A stretch of 64,000 nucleotides of DNA from Stachybotrys elegans (Eukaryota > Ascomycota > Sordariomycetes > Hypocreales > Stachybotryaceae). Below the pieces are notes generated by a model that ran no database searches, had not been told where the DNA came from, and saw only the letters and a program-made list of their open reading frames with translations. The position numbers and the translations under genes are program-made. Location: contig JAGPNK010000029.1 of NCBI GenBank assembly GCA_020746835.1, positions 1-64,000 on the forward strand, written 5' to 3'. How positions within the stretch are numbered: position 1 is the stretch's first letter; every line of letters begins with the position of its first letter. This document shows positions 1 through 12,000 of the stretch, piece by piece.

Positions 1-31
1 CGGTTCAGGCGCCTCCCTACCAAGTTATAAC

Positions 32-220
32 TTATTCCACTTCAAGGCGCGGTGACAATGGCGGAGTCAAGAGTCCTTCGTATCTTTCTCTGTCAGTCTG
101 AACAAGGACGAATTATCGGCCTACTTACATCTCTGCCGACCATTGTGGGCTTGGTACCCAGCCTTCTGCCTCAAGAATATCAAGAACTGCATCCAGCACC
201 GCTTCCTGGAATTCGTCCAT
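32..220 (-). CDS. possible small two-exon protein, 49 aa
   Basis: A minus-strand ATG at 220 opens an acidic peptide beginning MDEFQEAVLDAVLDILEAEG. A consensus donor (GTAAGT) follows at 128, and an acceptor at 90 would join it to a second exon ending at 32, giving 49 residues ending in LTPPLSPRLEVE. The implied intron is only 39 bp, short even for fungi; without splicing the peptide stops after 31 residues. A TATAAA-like box near 335 and CAA/CT-rich sequence between it and the ATG look like a fungal promoter and leader. No family recognised. The call rests on splice and promoter signals only. Confidence 0.25.
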
Positions 221-239
221 TGCGTGCTCTTTGATGTCA

Positions 240-1085
240 GAATTCAGAGACTGTAGGAATGTTGTTGATTGACGAGTGAAGAGGTCTGAGGTCAGCTACG
301 AAGGTGGGCAAGGGCCCCTGTTTATACTTCTGTGCGGCCCTCATTCTGACTCGCGTCCATTACGTCCGTTTTCGAAGCTCAGCATTGCTAGGGCCCTTGC
401 TGTGTAATGCTGGTTGCAACCTGACTGGGCATGCCATTCTGGTTGGGTGGCAATAGCCTCAAAACAGCTTTGCCCGAATAGAAGGTCCGAGGAGCTTTGA
501 AGATACCCTCATATATCAAATTGTTGCTCTTTGTACGCAACCTAGCACCTGTCATCTGGCGCAACGGATAAGGTCTCGCCAGCCTTCGAAGTTGCGTGGG
601 ATACATGAGGGATTGGGCCCCTTCATGTATTACAGGACACTCGGTCACAGGTTTTATGGGCTAGCTCGTGGGCCTTCACAAAGCGCGACAGAAACTTGAA
701 TTTATGGGCTATCTGGGGTATAGAAGCAGAGGCAAAAGCGAACGAAGCCAACCTTCTGACTCGTAAGACTCAAGAAAAGGCAGGCTTAGGCTGTTGGCCC
801 TATTGAGCAGGCTATAACAGTTGGTTTCTTTGTACTTGAGACCGCCGGGATGGTGCTGGGGGCTTCAATATCTTTTTGCCTTTAAGATGCAGTTGCAAAA
901 GTCGTAATATATGAATCTTGAAAATCTAAGGCTAATAGAGCTACTTATGGAGTTGTGAATTCTTTAAAACGCGCTAGTAAGCCTAACGAAAGCGCTAACC
1001 GTAAAGAAGAGGTCAAGGGTTCGAACAGAGGGTGTCTATCTCACCCTAGGAGCCAAAACTGGAGCGACGCGCACTGACCAATACC
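240..1085. other. stretch without a convincing gene
   Basis: Short open frames exist on both strands, including one of 86 codons on the minus strand at 388-648, but none has splice context, a recognisable motif or coding-like composition. I see no repeat or RNA gene here. Confidence 0.5.
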
Positions 1086-4000
1086 TTATTTGGACAGCAC
1101 AAGACCAGCAGGTAAATCCTTAACACTATAGCCTTTTGGCCATTCTCTTCTTTCTTGACGAGGGGCGATAGTCTTCTCGATTTGCTCTTCAGGCTGATCA
1201 TTCTTTGGAGAGTAAGTTAGATAGACAGTATCTGGATCATTCCAACTTTCTTTGCAGAGAGGATTGAGCACTTTGCCCTGGCCATCATTAAGCACATATT
1301 TCTGTCTTATGTACTTTAGGCATATCCGTCGTAATTGTGATGAATCCGAAGGATCTGGTAGGAATTTATGTCTCAGTTGCCATTCCTCCCCTACTTTTTC
1401 TTTGAAGTCTATTCCAGCTTCATTCGGCTGTCCTGTGTTTTGCGCTTGATCCTGTCAAATATGTAAGCGCAAGAACCCGAATCGGGGGGTAAGGCCCCAA
1501 ACCTGTATGTGTTCTTCTGGCTCATTAGAGAGCTCGTGGGAGGAGTTCCCGCTAGATATATTTGATTTATCGGGGCCTGTCGTTGCACTCATCCCTCCCA
1601 TTCTTGGGAGACTTGAGGGAGTGCCAGCGGGTGGTAGCTGTGATGTTAAGTTCGTTGAGCGCAAAGTAATTTTCTTTGTAGATGTAGACACTGCTGATTG
1701 GCTAGCCTGCCCTTCATCGTCCGTGATTTCATCAAGCTCATCAAGGTTTCCAAGTCCAGCTTTTACCATCGTCCGTAAGCTTGTAATGCGTGGGTTTGAT
1801 TCATGCGATGGCCCAGCAAGGTTCTCGGATGGAGAGAAGTCCAGGGCATCTATAATCGATCTAGCGCCCTTGGCTGTAGCGGCTAGATGGTCGGCTAATA
1901 TAGGAGACATATTAGGATGTATATCAGTTCGAGTCGGGCAATCCTCGTCGGTTATGATGGTTGTTACCAGGTTTGGGATTGATTGTCCGTTTGGCCTTGT
2001 CTCTGAGCTTTGGCCAGCTTCTTTCCCTTGGCCCAAGCCTCCAGAGTAAGGAGGGGCTGGAGGAGACTGTAGTGTGTCGCTCTCTGTGACTCTGGGCAAC
2101 TCTGTTGGCTCTGTTGCCTCTGTTGACTTTGCTCCAATCGAGGAAACTGTTTCACATTCTTCTGGGGGGACTCTGGGGGCAGCGTTGTGCTCTGGTATTG
2201 ATGTACTTTTCTGACCTTGCAGTAGATCTTCGGGCGCTGTGTCTTGCCCAGATTGTACTGATTGCAGAGGACCAAGTTGTATTGGTTGCAGAAGATCAAA
2301 TCCTTGACCTAATCGCGCTACAGGACGTGAAAATCCCACACTAAACTTCGTTGGTTTATTTGGCAATGCTATTGTTGACTTTAGTCCTTGACAGTTTCTT
2401 CCTACTCTGTTTCCTGAGCCTAGCAGATCTTCGGGCGATGTGTCTTGCCCAAATTGTACTGGCTGCAGAGGACCAAGTTGTTGCAGAAGATCAACTCCTT
2501 GACCTAATTGCGCTGTAGGACGTAAAGATCCCACACCAAACTCCATTAGTTTATTTTGTGGTGCGATTGTTGACTTTCGTCTTTGATGGCTGTTTCCCAC
2601 CTGCCTCCCTGAGCCTATATGTTGCAAGCCTGGAGCCATCTGTGGTAAGTACCTCTTTCTCTTATTTCCCTGAGGTTCAGGTTCAGGTTCGGATGAATCC
2701 TCAACAAAGAAATGCATGAATTCTTTGTCATTCAGGCGATACCTTATGTTGCCTATCTTGGAGGGGTTGCTTTTTATGCCGACCCCTGCATTGCCGGGCA
2801 TCTCTAAGTCTCCTTCATCCTCGGTACCTTTCTCGGGCTCTTCTTCGTGATTTCCAAGTCCAGCTTTTACGGCCTGCCACGGACTGGTGCTGCATACGTT
2901 TAGCTCCTCTGATGGTCTACCAGAAAGGTTCTCGGAGAAATCCAGATTGGTTATAATGGATCCAGCATTTGCCTGCTCAGGCAGTGCATGTACAACATGA
3001 GGTTCTGGCGCAACAAGCGAGTTCAGTGCGGCTTGTCTGGCTCTCAGTCGATCAATGTCCTCTTCTAGCTCCGATCTCATCGCGGCAAGCTCATTCATAG
3101 CAGATTGGAGATCCTTCTCCAGCTCTTCTTGTCGCTCTCTCTGTGTCTGTTCAGCCTGGAGTGCTTTGATAGACAATTTTGCCACTGCATCGTTTAATCT
3201 TCGTTCCTCTGACTCCAGATTCTCTATATACGCATTTTTTTCGCTTGCTTCTTTCGTGAGTTGTTCCAATGTGCTTTGTTTGGCGGCCACTTGTTCCACC
3301 AGCTGATTTAGATTGCTCTGTTGCTCGACTATGGCCCCTTGAATTTGCGTGGATGCTTCTTGCAGCTCCCGCTCACGTTGAGCGAGTTGATCTAACTTTG
3401 CTTGCTGGGCTTCCATAATATGCATAACGTGCTCGTGCTGGTCTTGTCCGCCATTATCCTCCTCTATCATCTGTGGGCTGTGCTGATCCTCCATGAGGGT
3501 CCCATTCTCTCCAGCGCGTGGTTCTCGGTTCGCGACATCGCATGCTTGAAACATTTCCTGGTCACTTAATACCGTTTCCCCGGGCATTTCATTGATGGGG
3601 GTAATGTCAACCTTGCAATCCTTGCCAAAGAAAGCGAAGTAGCTAGATCTTTGGATAAAAAGGGATGAGACTGTCGTTTCGCGGTTCAAAGAAGCGTGAA
3701 GCGTATTGATGAACATCTTCGATTTATCCCGCAAATGATCATGAGGCTTGGGTTTGCCACTTCGCTCCGGCTTTCCATCGTCTATCCATCTGCCCTCATC
3801 CATGCCTTCACCGTCGCTTATTGCTTGAGCTAACTTGATCAACCCTGCGACTTGTCTAATGCAGCCATCGAGATCGTTGTATCTAAAACGATTGGGACTT
3901 CGGGCCGTTAGAAGAAGCCTTCGAGCAATTTCGCGGTCCGGGTCTCCGTGTCGCAAGCTTTCGATCTGATCAGATCGAAAACCGAGCTTGTGGGCCAGTG

Positions 4001-5424
4001 AAGCAAACTCAAAAAGTATCTCTTCGTTGGCTTGTCCTTTTGCTGGGCCCGCTACTTTCTTCTTTACCTCGACTGGCATTTCCTCGTACTCGCGGTACGC
4101 AAAGAGCCACAAGGTCCTGTACGCTATATCAAATGGGTCCGCCTTGCCTGCCGGGATGGACTTGACTGAGGAGTCAGAAACCTGAACTAGACAGAGATCT
4201 GTATCCGCATTTGTATACGAGGATTTCAAGACAGATTGTATGGTCTCTTCTCCCGAGACACGCACCAGCCACTTGAAGCTGTCCGCTACAAGTTTGAAAT
4301 GCGTGAGATCGCTAAAAAATCCGGTGAGACTTGGAACCAGACAGTGGACTGTCTCAGAACATATTCTCCTCCAAATGGTTTGTCGCCGTTCATTATCAAA
4401 GGCCCCAAGGATCTCTCCTGAGCAGACTCGACTGTAAAGAACTTGGGCCTCCGCCTCGCAAGCACCTGGTGCCTTGAGCTCTAGCACACGCAAGGAAGCT
4501 ACATCAAGATGTTGCATATCCTGCTCATTATTATCAAAGACGTAGTACCAAAATTTCCTAATGTGTTCAAGGTAGCGTAGCAATTTCTGTTTGTCATTTA
4601 TACACTCTCCTTTAAAATGGAAAAGTATCTACCTCGTCACACCTCATCGGTATCATCTTATTCACCGCACTCAAGCGCAGACCGCTGTAAATGGCCGGCA
4701 GGTGCTGGAATGCATCAAAGGCCTCTGCAAATTTATCATGCTTGAATAGCTGATTAAGACGATCCCTTGGGTTCCTGGACCCCTTTACAGATACCGTAGC
4801 TAGGCGTGACCACCACCGATTCTCGAAATAAGGGTTCGGCGGCTGCCCAAACCTGCCTTGATACAGGCGTATCTTATAGTAAAACTCGCCGTCGTCGGGT
4901 CTTCTCTCGTTGGAATACTCTTCCACCAAATCTTGTTTGGCTTCCTCGCTGATATCTGGCTTCGTTAAGCGTCCCGACCAGACTAAGTAGTAGGGAGTAC
5001 CTAACAGACCTGCCTCAAATAGGTCAATGGTCCAATAAAATTCGACAAAATTAGGTGATTCCTTTGCAGCTTCCACACGATGTTGCCCTCGGAGACACGC
5101 GAGATGTGTTCCGGGTGGGAAATCCAGTATAGGGTAGTCGGGCCCAGGAGAGAGCAGTGCCTCTCGGGATAAGGTTGTGGCGGCAAGAGCTTTGCATAAG
5201 GTGCTCTCATCGATAAGAGCTGGTATTCGATTATAGACATCATCGGGCGTACATCCCTGTTGTTCCTGGAACAGATTCTTGATGCGTTTTACGTTTTTCG
5301 GATCCGGACTTCTTGCGTTTGGGAAATGCAAGATACCAATTTGAACACGGGCAACACCAATATGTTTGGCAGATTTTTCAACTTGAATACGCCGAGACGT
5401 AGCTCGAAACCCGGTTTCGGACAT
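1086..5424 (-). CDS. DUF3723-family protein, three exons, 1413 aa
   Basis: Three minus-strand frames join into one protein. Exon 1 is 5424-4633, exon 2 is 4586-1503 and exon 3 is 1451-1086. The introns (4587-4632 and 1452-1502) are both phase 0 with GT..AG ends, and the first has a TGAC branch-like site. Exon 1 carries the family's N-terminal part with the motif LRGQHRVEAAKE. Exon 2 begins with a block around LKAPGACEAEA and FFSDLTHFKLVADSFKWLV, which matches the conserved middle of DUF3723 proteins. Residues of about 630-780 form a long Gln/Glu-rich coiled coil. Further on, two tandem copies of a unit of about 65 residues (DNA about 2210-2620) share KSTIA, LGQG.DLLQ and GQDT.PEDLL. The biochemical function is unknown. 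The family is abundant in accessory regions and is one of the recurring cargo genes of Starship elements. Confidence 0.8.
2210..2620 (-). repeat. two tandem ~200 bp repeats inside the DUF3723 gene
   Basis: Two adjacent units of about 65 codons encode similar peptides containing KSTIA, LGQG.DLLQ, LGPLQ and GQDT.PEDLL. Both stay in frame. The units differ at many positions, so the duplication is not recent. Confidence 0.7.
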
Positions 5425-5937
5425 GTTTGGTGGGCTGTGGTGCCATCAGTAGCGGTAGCTAAAGAAGAATTTATCCGTCCAGGTACATGCCGCTATTTTC
5501 ATTTCACTAGCCAGTGGATGATCTAATCATGCTGGATTCTTTGTCAACTCCATTTTCGGCTCTTCCGCATGGGCCATACGCATGCATCTCTAATCGGCTG
5601 CTTGGCGCTTGATGTTCACACAGCCATGGCATTCAGCTAGCCATATATGGCTCCGCGTGGCGAAATTAATAGAAGGCCAATCGCAGTCTGAGAATTCAAG
5701 CTTCATATGTAGCGTAGGCAGGTACCTACAGTACTGGTATAGTAATAGCTGTTTACTGGCTCTAGATGAGCCATTGACGCGACGCCAATAACGGCCTCCG
5801 TCTGATTAGTAACTAATCTGTAAACAAAGCCCTGGTACTGGCAGCCCCCACACACATAGACACTACGTACAGCAAGTTAAATACTGTATGTCTTTCCCTT
5901 CTTTTCATCGGTTATTCCTTGCCTCACCATTCCCATT
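5425..5937. other. intergenic between divergent genes
   Basis: The 513 bp between the DUF3723 start codon and the start of the repeat protein. It presumably contains both promoters. I recognise no specific element. Confidence 0.5.
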
Positions 5938-6591
5938 ATGCCGTTACTAGGAAGAAGGATTTTACACTTTCTAAAGCGCAAGACTACCGGTATCAAATAC
6001 CATTTGCCATTCCATAGCAATAGCAGAGCGCAATCTTCAATGTCCAAGGCTATATTGGTACCCCAAGCAGCCCCTATAAAGCCAAGTTTGCAAGACAGCG
6101 ATAGCAGTCCATACTTTGTTTCCCGCAAAAGGTCTAGAATATGGACACGCTCCATCAAAAGGCCATATAAGCAATTACATAGCGAAGAATCATTCCTATC
6201 CCAGCCAGCTCCTACAAAGCCAGGTTTGCAAGACAGCAATAGCAATCAAGGCTTTGCTTCCTACAAAAGGCCTAGAACAAGGACAAGCTCAGATTCTATT
6301 AAAAGGCCACATAAGCGATTGGATAGTAAAGAATTATCTCCACCCCATGCAGCTCCAACAAAGCCAGTCTCGCAGTATAGCAATGACTATTTGGCTTCCC
6401 GCCCAAAGCGTAGAATGAGCTCATATAACTATGACAGGCCGAATAAACAATTAGATACAAAAGACAATGCTTCCCTCCTGGGCGTTTATTCGCAATTAAT
6501 AAGGAGAAAACGCTCTGGCAAGCGCAAAGATTGGTCACAAGAGAATGATTTGGAGACACAAGCGAAAAAGCGCCATCGGCCAGCTTATTAG
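5938..6591 (+). CDS. basic protein with three imperfect internal repeats, 217 aa
   Basis: A single uninterrupted frame from an ATG encodes a Lys/Arg/Ser-rich protein. Residues of about 38-165 contain three imperfect repeats of about 42 residues. Each has an APTKP-type element, then LQDS or QYSN, then a basic block such as KRPRTR, then KRPHKRLDSKE or an equivalent. The C-terminus is strongly basic (RRKRSGKRK, KKRHRPAY) and looks like a nuclear localisation signal. There is no signal peptide, membrane segment or Cys pattern. The protein could bind nucleic acid or go to the nucleus. I do not recognise the family, and it could still be a fortuitous open frame in a repeat. Confidence 0.45.
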   Translation: MPLLGRRILHFLKRKTTGIKYHLPFHSNSRAQSSMSKAILVPQAAPIKPSLQDSDSSPYFVSRKRSRIWTRSIKRPYKQLHSEESFLSQPAPTKPGLQDSNSNQGFASYKRPRTRTSSDSIKRPHKRLDSKELSPPHAAPTKPVSQYSNDYLASRPKRRMSSYNYDRPNKQLDTKDNASLLGVYSQLIRRKRSGKRKDWSQENDLETQAKKRHRPAY

Positions 6592-7129
6592 TATAACCTG
6601 AGTTCTTTGGTCAGCGTATATTTATTGCCATCAATGTCCCGAGGGACAGTTTCCTTCAGTGGACTTACCTCAGCCGTATGCTACAAGCATCCAGGAACCA
6701 TACCAGCTAGTTCGGTAGATAAAAATATACCTGCCTACATAGTAACAATCCCTCGAGTTTGTGAAAACTTCTGCGAAATTACTACCTTTTCTATGTATAC
6801 AGTACGGCAGCCTCTCACGAATGCCTACAACGCAGCTTCTGCCCTTACCTTTTATCCGCCTGCTGCCTCACAGCAGAGATTACGCGGCGGATCATTGCTA
6901 TCGTGCTCATACCCGATTCTAGCGGAATGCGGTAGTATGAAATGAGAATTGGGTCGCATGGAAAATATTGAGATGGCCTGTCAAACCGATCGAGGAACGC
7001 AGCAGGGATGCAAGCTGTGTAGAAATAGAGGCTTTGTCCCTATGTTTTGGTTCCTTGTATAAGAGCTAGAAGATGAGCCTTTTAGCTCTCAGTCAGTAGC
7101 TTGTTACTAAACAATATTACGTGGCATAC
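6592..7129. other. intergenic, nothing convincing
   Basis: A 112-codon plus-strand open frame at 6607-6945 shows no family signature and no splice partners. I see no other feature. Confidence 0.45.
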
Positions 7130-7504
7130 CTTGAAGTACGCCATGGTCTCTTTGGGGATCTCAGCCACCTCTGAAGACATGCCTTGTTGGCGCTTCTATC
7201 CTTCGGCGAGGGCAATCAGAAGGGCAACGATATAGGGATCCTCTACTTCATTCTCCGGTTGGATATGGCGTTGCTGCTTCTGTTGAAGAGAAGCGATCTG
7301 TGGACCGTCGTATTTGGAGGCTGAACGGTTGATTGACTGGTTGCGCCAGAGTCGTAAGGTCTCAAGGTGGAGATAGGCGAGGGTTGGAGGGGCTGAGTTG
7401 TATGAGGAGCTTGAGAAGGTGCCGAGGGTTTGCAGACTAGCGACACTCTGCTGATTAAAATGGAAGGGCAGCCTATCGCTGTGGCCAGGCGTTATTAGAT
7501 TCAT
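7130..7504 (-). pseudogene. fragment of an unknown fungal gene with an in-frame stop
   Basis: From an ATG at 7504 a minus-strand frame encodes a protein-like stretch beginning MNLITPGHSDRLPFHFN and reaching DPYIVALLIALAEG, where a TAG stands at 7198-7196. The same frame continues without further stops through KRQQGMSSEVAEIPKETMAYFK to a good donor (AAG/GTATGC) at 7130. A C-to-T change (CAG to TAG) would explain the break. Downstream exons were not found. The fragment lies head to head with the gene at 7550 with only about 45 bp between them, so one or both have probably been rearranged. Confidence 0.45.
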
Positions 7505-7549
7505 CACTGGACAGTAAGGGTTACTTACTTGGTAGACTTGATATGGCGG

Positions 7550-8352
7550 ATGTCATGGACATCAAGAAGGTATCGAACTGCCGAAGCTTTGTCCCCAAGC
7601 TCAGCCCTTAGTAGATTAGGGTTAGGGTTAACGGAAGTTGAGGCGAGACCACGGATAGAGCGCAGGACAACAAATGCCTACGTTGCCGGGAATGTCCGTA
7701 TTACCGCTGAGGATGATGGAGGGATCTGCTCGATGCATAAGGTAGGGTCCGGATGGGAAATAAGCCAGCCATTCTTGGCCCTGCTTGAGGCAAAAAGAGC
7801 ATTCAAGTATGTCCGCTTGGACGAATCAACAGGGAATTACATCCCTGTCATCTCAAATGAGAACCTGGCTCAATGCCTCGGCGAGGCAATAATCACAAAG
7901 AAGGGAAATCCGCTGTTCCTGAAAGAAGAGTAAGTTCGCCTCACAACAATACATCAAAACAACTGCTAACATATTATCTTGTTCACAGTGTCTTTCTAAT
8001 TGCAGCCAACAGTACTTATATGTGTTTCTTCCACTTCAAGTTTGGCGATGACTATGTGGAATATCTCGACGCAACAAACGAGACAGCTCAGAGAGAACTT
8101 GTTAACGATGAAGGGAAAGACACATGCGTTTATATGCACGGAATGAAGTGGTATAACCTTCTGTTATGGGAAGGGAGACGAAACGCTTTATGCCATATTC
8201 TATCAGTGTTGAGGTGGCATGACGCCCGGGATGTTCGTCGCCAAGCTGCTGGTGATTTCACAGAGGGCAGCGACGACTATGACTTACCTTATGGATCGGG
8301 GGATAATATTGATCACGGATTTGATAGTGACTCTATGGATACTGAACTATAG
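7550..8352 (+). CDS. hypothetical fungal protein, two exons, about 247 aa
   Basis: Exon 1 (from an ATG at 7550, or from an unseen upstream exon) ends at 7929. A 59 bp intron (7930-7988, GTAAGT..CACAG, with GCTAAC as branch site) joins phase 2 to exon 2 at 7989-8352. The protein has no recognised domain. It contains AGNVRITAEDDGGICSMHK, WEISQPFLALLEAK and FHFKFGDDYVEYLDAT, and ends in an acidic tail. The flow of conserved-looking sequence across the splice supports a genuine gene. A diverged copy of its last part lies at 24688-24795. The codons at 7614-7630 read through 2.5 units of the fungal telomere repeat TTAGGG. Confidence 0.55.
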
Positions 8353-9005
8353 AAAGGAAATCGCGATAATGAATGTGGATAAGGCTGGAGGCGCCTGCGA
8401 GGCGAATACTATGGCTGGGCGATAACACCTTATCTACCTATCGTCGCCCATACCATATTAGGCCAACGAAGTTGGAGTATCCTGCAGTGCTTGTTTGGTT
8501 TCGAAGGCCGTGCTGACTTGCAGGAGCATTCGGGCTCTTTCAGAGAACTATTGCATGTCTTTCTCGTTTGTCAAATATCAGCTTTAGCCTACAAGTTTCC
8601 TCAAACCGAGTCTCGCTGGGTAGTAGGTGGTAGAAGAAACAGTAAAGGCCAAAGCTAGTAAGCTACCCTAGGTTAGGTTAGGTTAGGTTATATTCCTACT
8701 CGGTTGTAGCCGCTAGATACATAAGCAGCCATGCCCGGTTAGCGGGGTTGGCGGACAGCCGAAGCTCGCTCCGGTGTTAATCCGAGGCTCGCCCCACTTC
8801 GCCAACATCAACAAACATTGACCAGCTGTCCCCAATGATCCCGCTTTCTCCTCAACCTCATTCTACTCGTGGCTGGCACCATCGTGCAGAATCTGGTTCT
8901 CTACTAATGTACAACAGTTTTCAGGCTCAGTAAAGGCGGCCACATCCGCCTCGTGTATAGGGTCCATGTACCTACAGTCTCCCCCCAGCGCCCGACATCG
9001 TCTGG

Positions 9006-12000
9006 CTACGTTTCGACCCCGAGATGCCCAAGGGTCCCTGTCTGTTCCATGAATCTGACGGCTTTCGCGGCTGCTTTGCGCTCTCCCAACACCCTTCGAA
9101 GGTCGCTTAGTCCTAGGATGTCGCCAAGTTCCTGGTTCCGGAGTTGTCGATGCTTCCGGCATCGCAGGAGGATATGCAATACCGTTTGTCGTCCTTGTCC
9201 GCAGGGGCACTTGTCGTCCGTGACGCCTGGTACCCTTTGCTTGAAGAGGAAGTGCTTGGTAGCTATCTTCTCGGTCCGCAACCCGATCAACAGTGCGCTT
9301 TGTCTCTTGTTGAGTTTCGTGTGCAGCTGTAATACCTCTTTTGTTGGTTTCGGCGTATAACGGAAGCAGACCCTGCCCCGGCTTTCATTGGCCCATTTGT
9401 CTTGCCAGGCTTTGTGAACGTGTTTGTGCGTCCACATCTTGAGCGTTGAACGGAGTGCCAATAGTTCAGGAGGCTCGGCCGCTCTGGGTCCATTGGCTCC
9501 TCCTTCCCTCCATCCTGTGGCTTCCTTGGCTGCTTTGTCGGCTTGTTCGTTTCCCCAAACCCCTGCATGGGCTGGGATCCATCGAACTTCCACAGGTAGT
9601 CCATTTTGCTGGAGCTCTTCTGTGAGTTCTGCGATGGCTTTCAAGAGATATGCTCCGGGTTTGCCTTTTGGTTTAGCCGAGGACCTTATGGCTGCCTGGT
9701 TGTCTGTGTATATGCACACTCTACTCCTTGTGTTGCCTCGCAGCTTGTCTTCCCGCGCCATCTGTAGAGCCAGCAAGATGCCCTGTAGTTCAGCGGCATG
9801 TACGGTTGAGATCCGCTCGGTGCCCATGTATGCTGCCCGGTTCTCCTGTGTCGTTGTACATACTGCTGCTGCTCCCACATGACCATTGATGCCACTGCCG
9901 TCGGTGTAGATGTGTATGGCTGTATGGTCTGATAGCTGTTCCAGGTGTTTCTGCTTGGCTGCTTTTGTATTGCCTTCGATATGACATCTTGGCCCGCGCC
10001 ACCATGGAGGAGTAATATATGCGCTCGCCTGTTCTTGTTGTCGGATATTCGGCCCTTTCAAGTTCCGGATAGTCTGCTCGATAGCTTGCCTCGGACTCTT
10101 CCTCTTTTGTCTGTTTCCTGCTGATTCGGGGAGCGATCTTTGCGCTGGTCCAATGCGTCCTAGTGCATCAATGTTGTGTTTCAGGATTTGCTCCTCGACC
10201 GGAAGCAGATACGTTTCGATGTTCAAGGCTGGTATTGATGTTGCTCTGTATGCTCCGCTTATGACCCGTGCTCCTCTTGCTTGGAGGCTCTGTAGCTTCC
10301 TCAGCACCCTTGCGCTGATTGACTCGCCATTAGCAGACCAATTCGCGTTGGACCAGGCCGAGCAGGCGTACATCATCTGTGGTATTGCCACTCCTCTGTA
10401 AACTGTGCGTAACTCCCGCATCGGGAAGCCCCATGTCGAACTGCCAAGGCTACTGAGTGCTGCGATGGTTTTGGTCACTCTTCGTTCTATTTCGTCAATG
10501 TGTGCCTTCCACATGAGTTTGGTGTCCATTATGAGGCCGAGGTACTTTGATGCTGGGCTGGGCTGGATGGACCCTGTCTCTGTCTGTAAAGCTTGGTTGA
10601 TATCGAATTTGGTTCTCGCCCTTGTGAAGTGGGTGAGCTGGAACTTCTCCGGTGCCAGTATGGAAGCGTGCGTCGTCGCCCAGGCCTTCGCCTTTCTCAA
10701 TGCAGAGCCTAGCTTCCTGCAGGTCTCCAGTGTACTATCGCCCCATGTGAGAATTGCTGTGTCGTCGATGAAGCCTGCTGAGATGGACTCGTCGTCATGG
10801 CAGGCCTCGATCAGATCAGCATTGTAGAATATATATAGTATTGGGGAGAGGTTTGAGCCTTGCGGTATTCCTGTTTCTGTTCTGTACCACTCCGATAGAA
10901 ATCCGTCCACTGCGATTCTTGTCCTCCTGTCTTTGAGAAAGCTAGCGATCCACCTGACAATCTTCTCACTGACGCGGCGTTTGCGTAAGTTATGTAGCAG
11001 TCTTTTGTGTGACACATTGTCGAAGGCGCCCGAGATATCAAGTAAGAGAAGACTGGCCACCTTTCCGTTGTCCCATGCTTCGTATATCTTGTCGAGGATA
11101 AGGTGGAACGCATGTTCTGTGGATTTCCCCTTCCGCCCGCCGATATGCGCATGTGGAAGAAGCTCATACGTTTCAACGAGGTAACTCAGACGCTTTGCCA
11201 GCGCAGACTCCATAATCTTCCCGACAGTGTTTAGTAGGGCAATCGGCCTGTAGGCTTTCGGTATTGTATAGTCGGATTTCCCTGGTTTCCTGAGGACCAC
11301 TGTCGTGGAGGACCGAAAATGCTGTGGGTAGTAGCCTAGGTCTAGGCTAGCATTGAAGATCCTTGCGAGATGTTCTTTGATCTGTGTCGCTCCGGCCTGC
11401 AGTGCCTTGTTTGTTATTCCGTCTGGACCGGGGGCTTTGTTGGCTGCGGTTGCTAGGATCGCGTCTTCCACTTCGTCCGTGGTAATCTTCGGCAGTTCGA
11501 TCTGCTCTGGGTATGTTGCTCCATCAATGTCACTGAGGTCTGCCTCTGGTGGATTCGGGAAGAAGGCATGCCTGAACAGTCTGGCTTTCTCCTCAGGTGT
11601 TGTCGCTTCTTGTGCTGTGGCTGGGTCTTTGATCACCGGGGTTAACTCTGGTGCTTGGCTTTCCCTACTTCGTGCCCATTTGGTGGTACGCCAAAGCTTC
11701 TCGGGAGATTCTGCTGCCCGCTCTATGGTGTCTCGGTGCATTTTCCGGAGGGCTTTCTTGATCGTTTTCCCTTTCTTGTTGCGTGCCACGCGGTATGCCT
11801 CCCACGCTTCTTCGGTGTGTGTTGCACTGTAGATCCTCCGTAGACGCTTGGTTTCTGACAGTATATGACTGCATTCTTCATTCCATCCAGCCTTGGCCTT
11901 TGAGCATGGATTGCTTGTTGGGACTGAGATGTCAATCGTTTGTGTCAGAGCTGTAACAACCTCTTCCACATAGTTGTCGAGTGCCGTTTTGGTTCTGGGC

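Noticed and set aside
2210..2620. CRISPR-like or LTR-like direct repeats
   Set aside because: They are in-frame protein repeats within DUF3723, with no spacers and in a eukaryotic genome.
6607..6945. 112-codon plus frame
   Set aside because: No motif, no splice context and ordinary intergenic composition.
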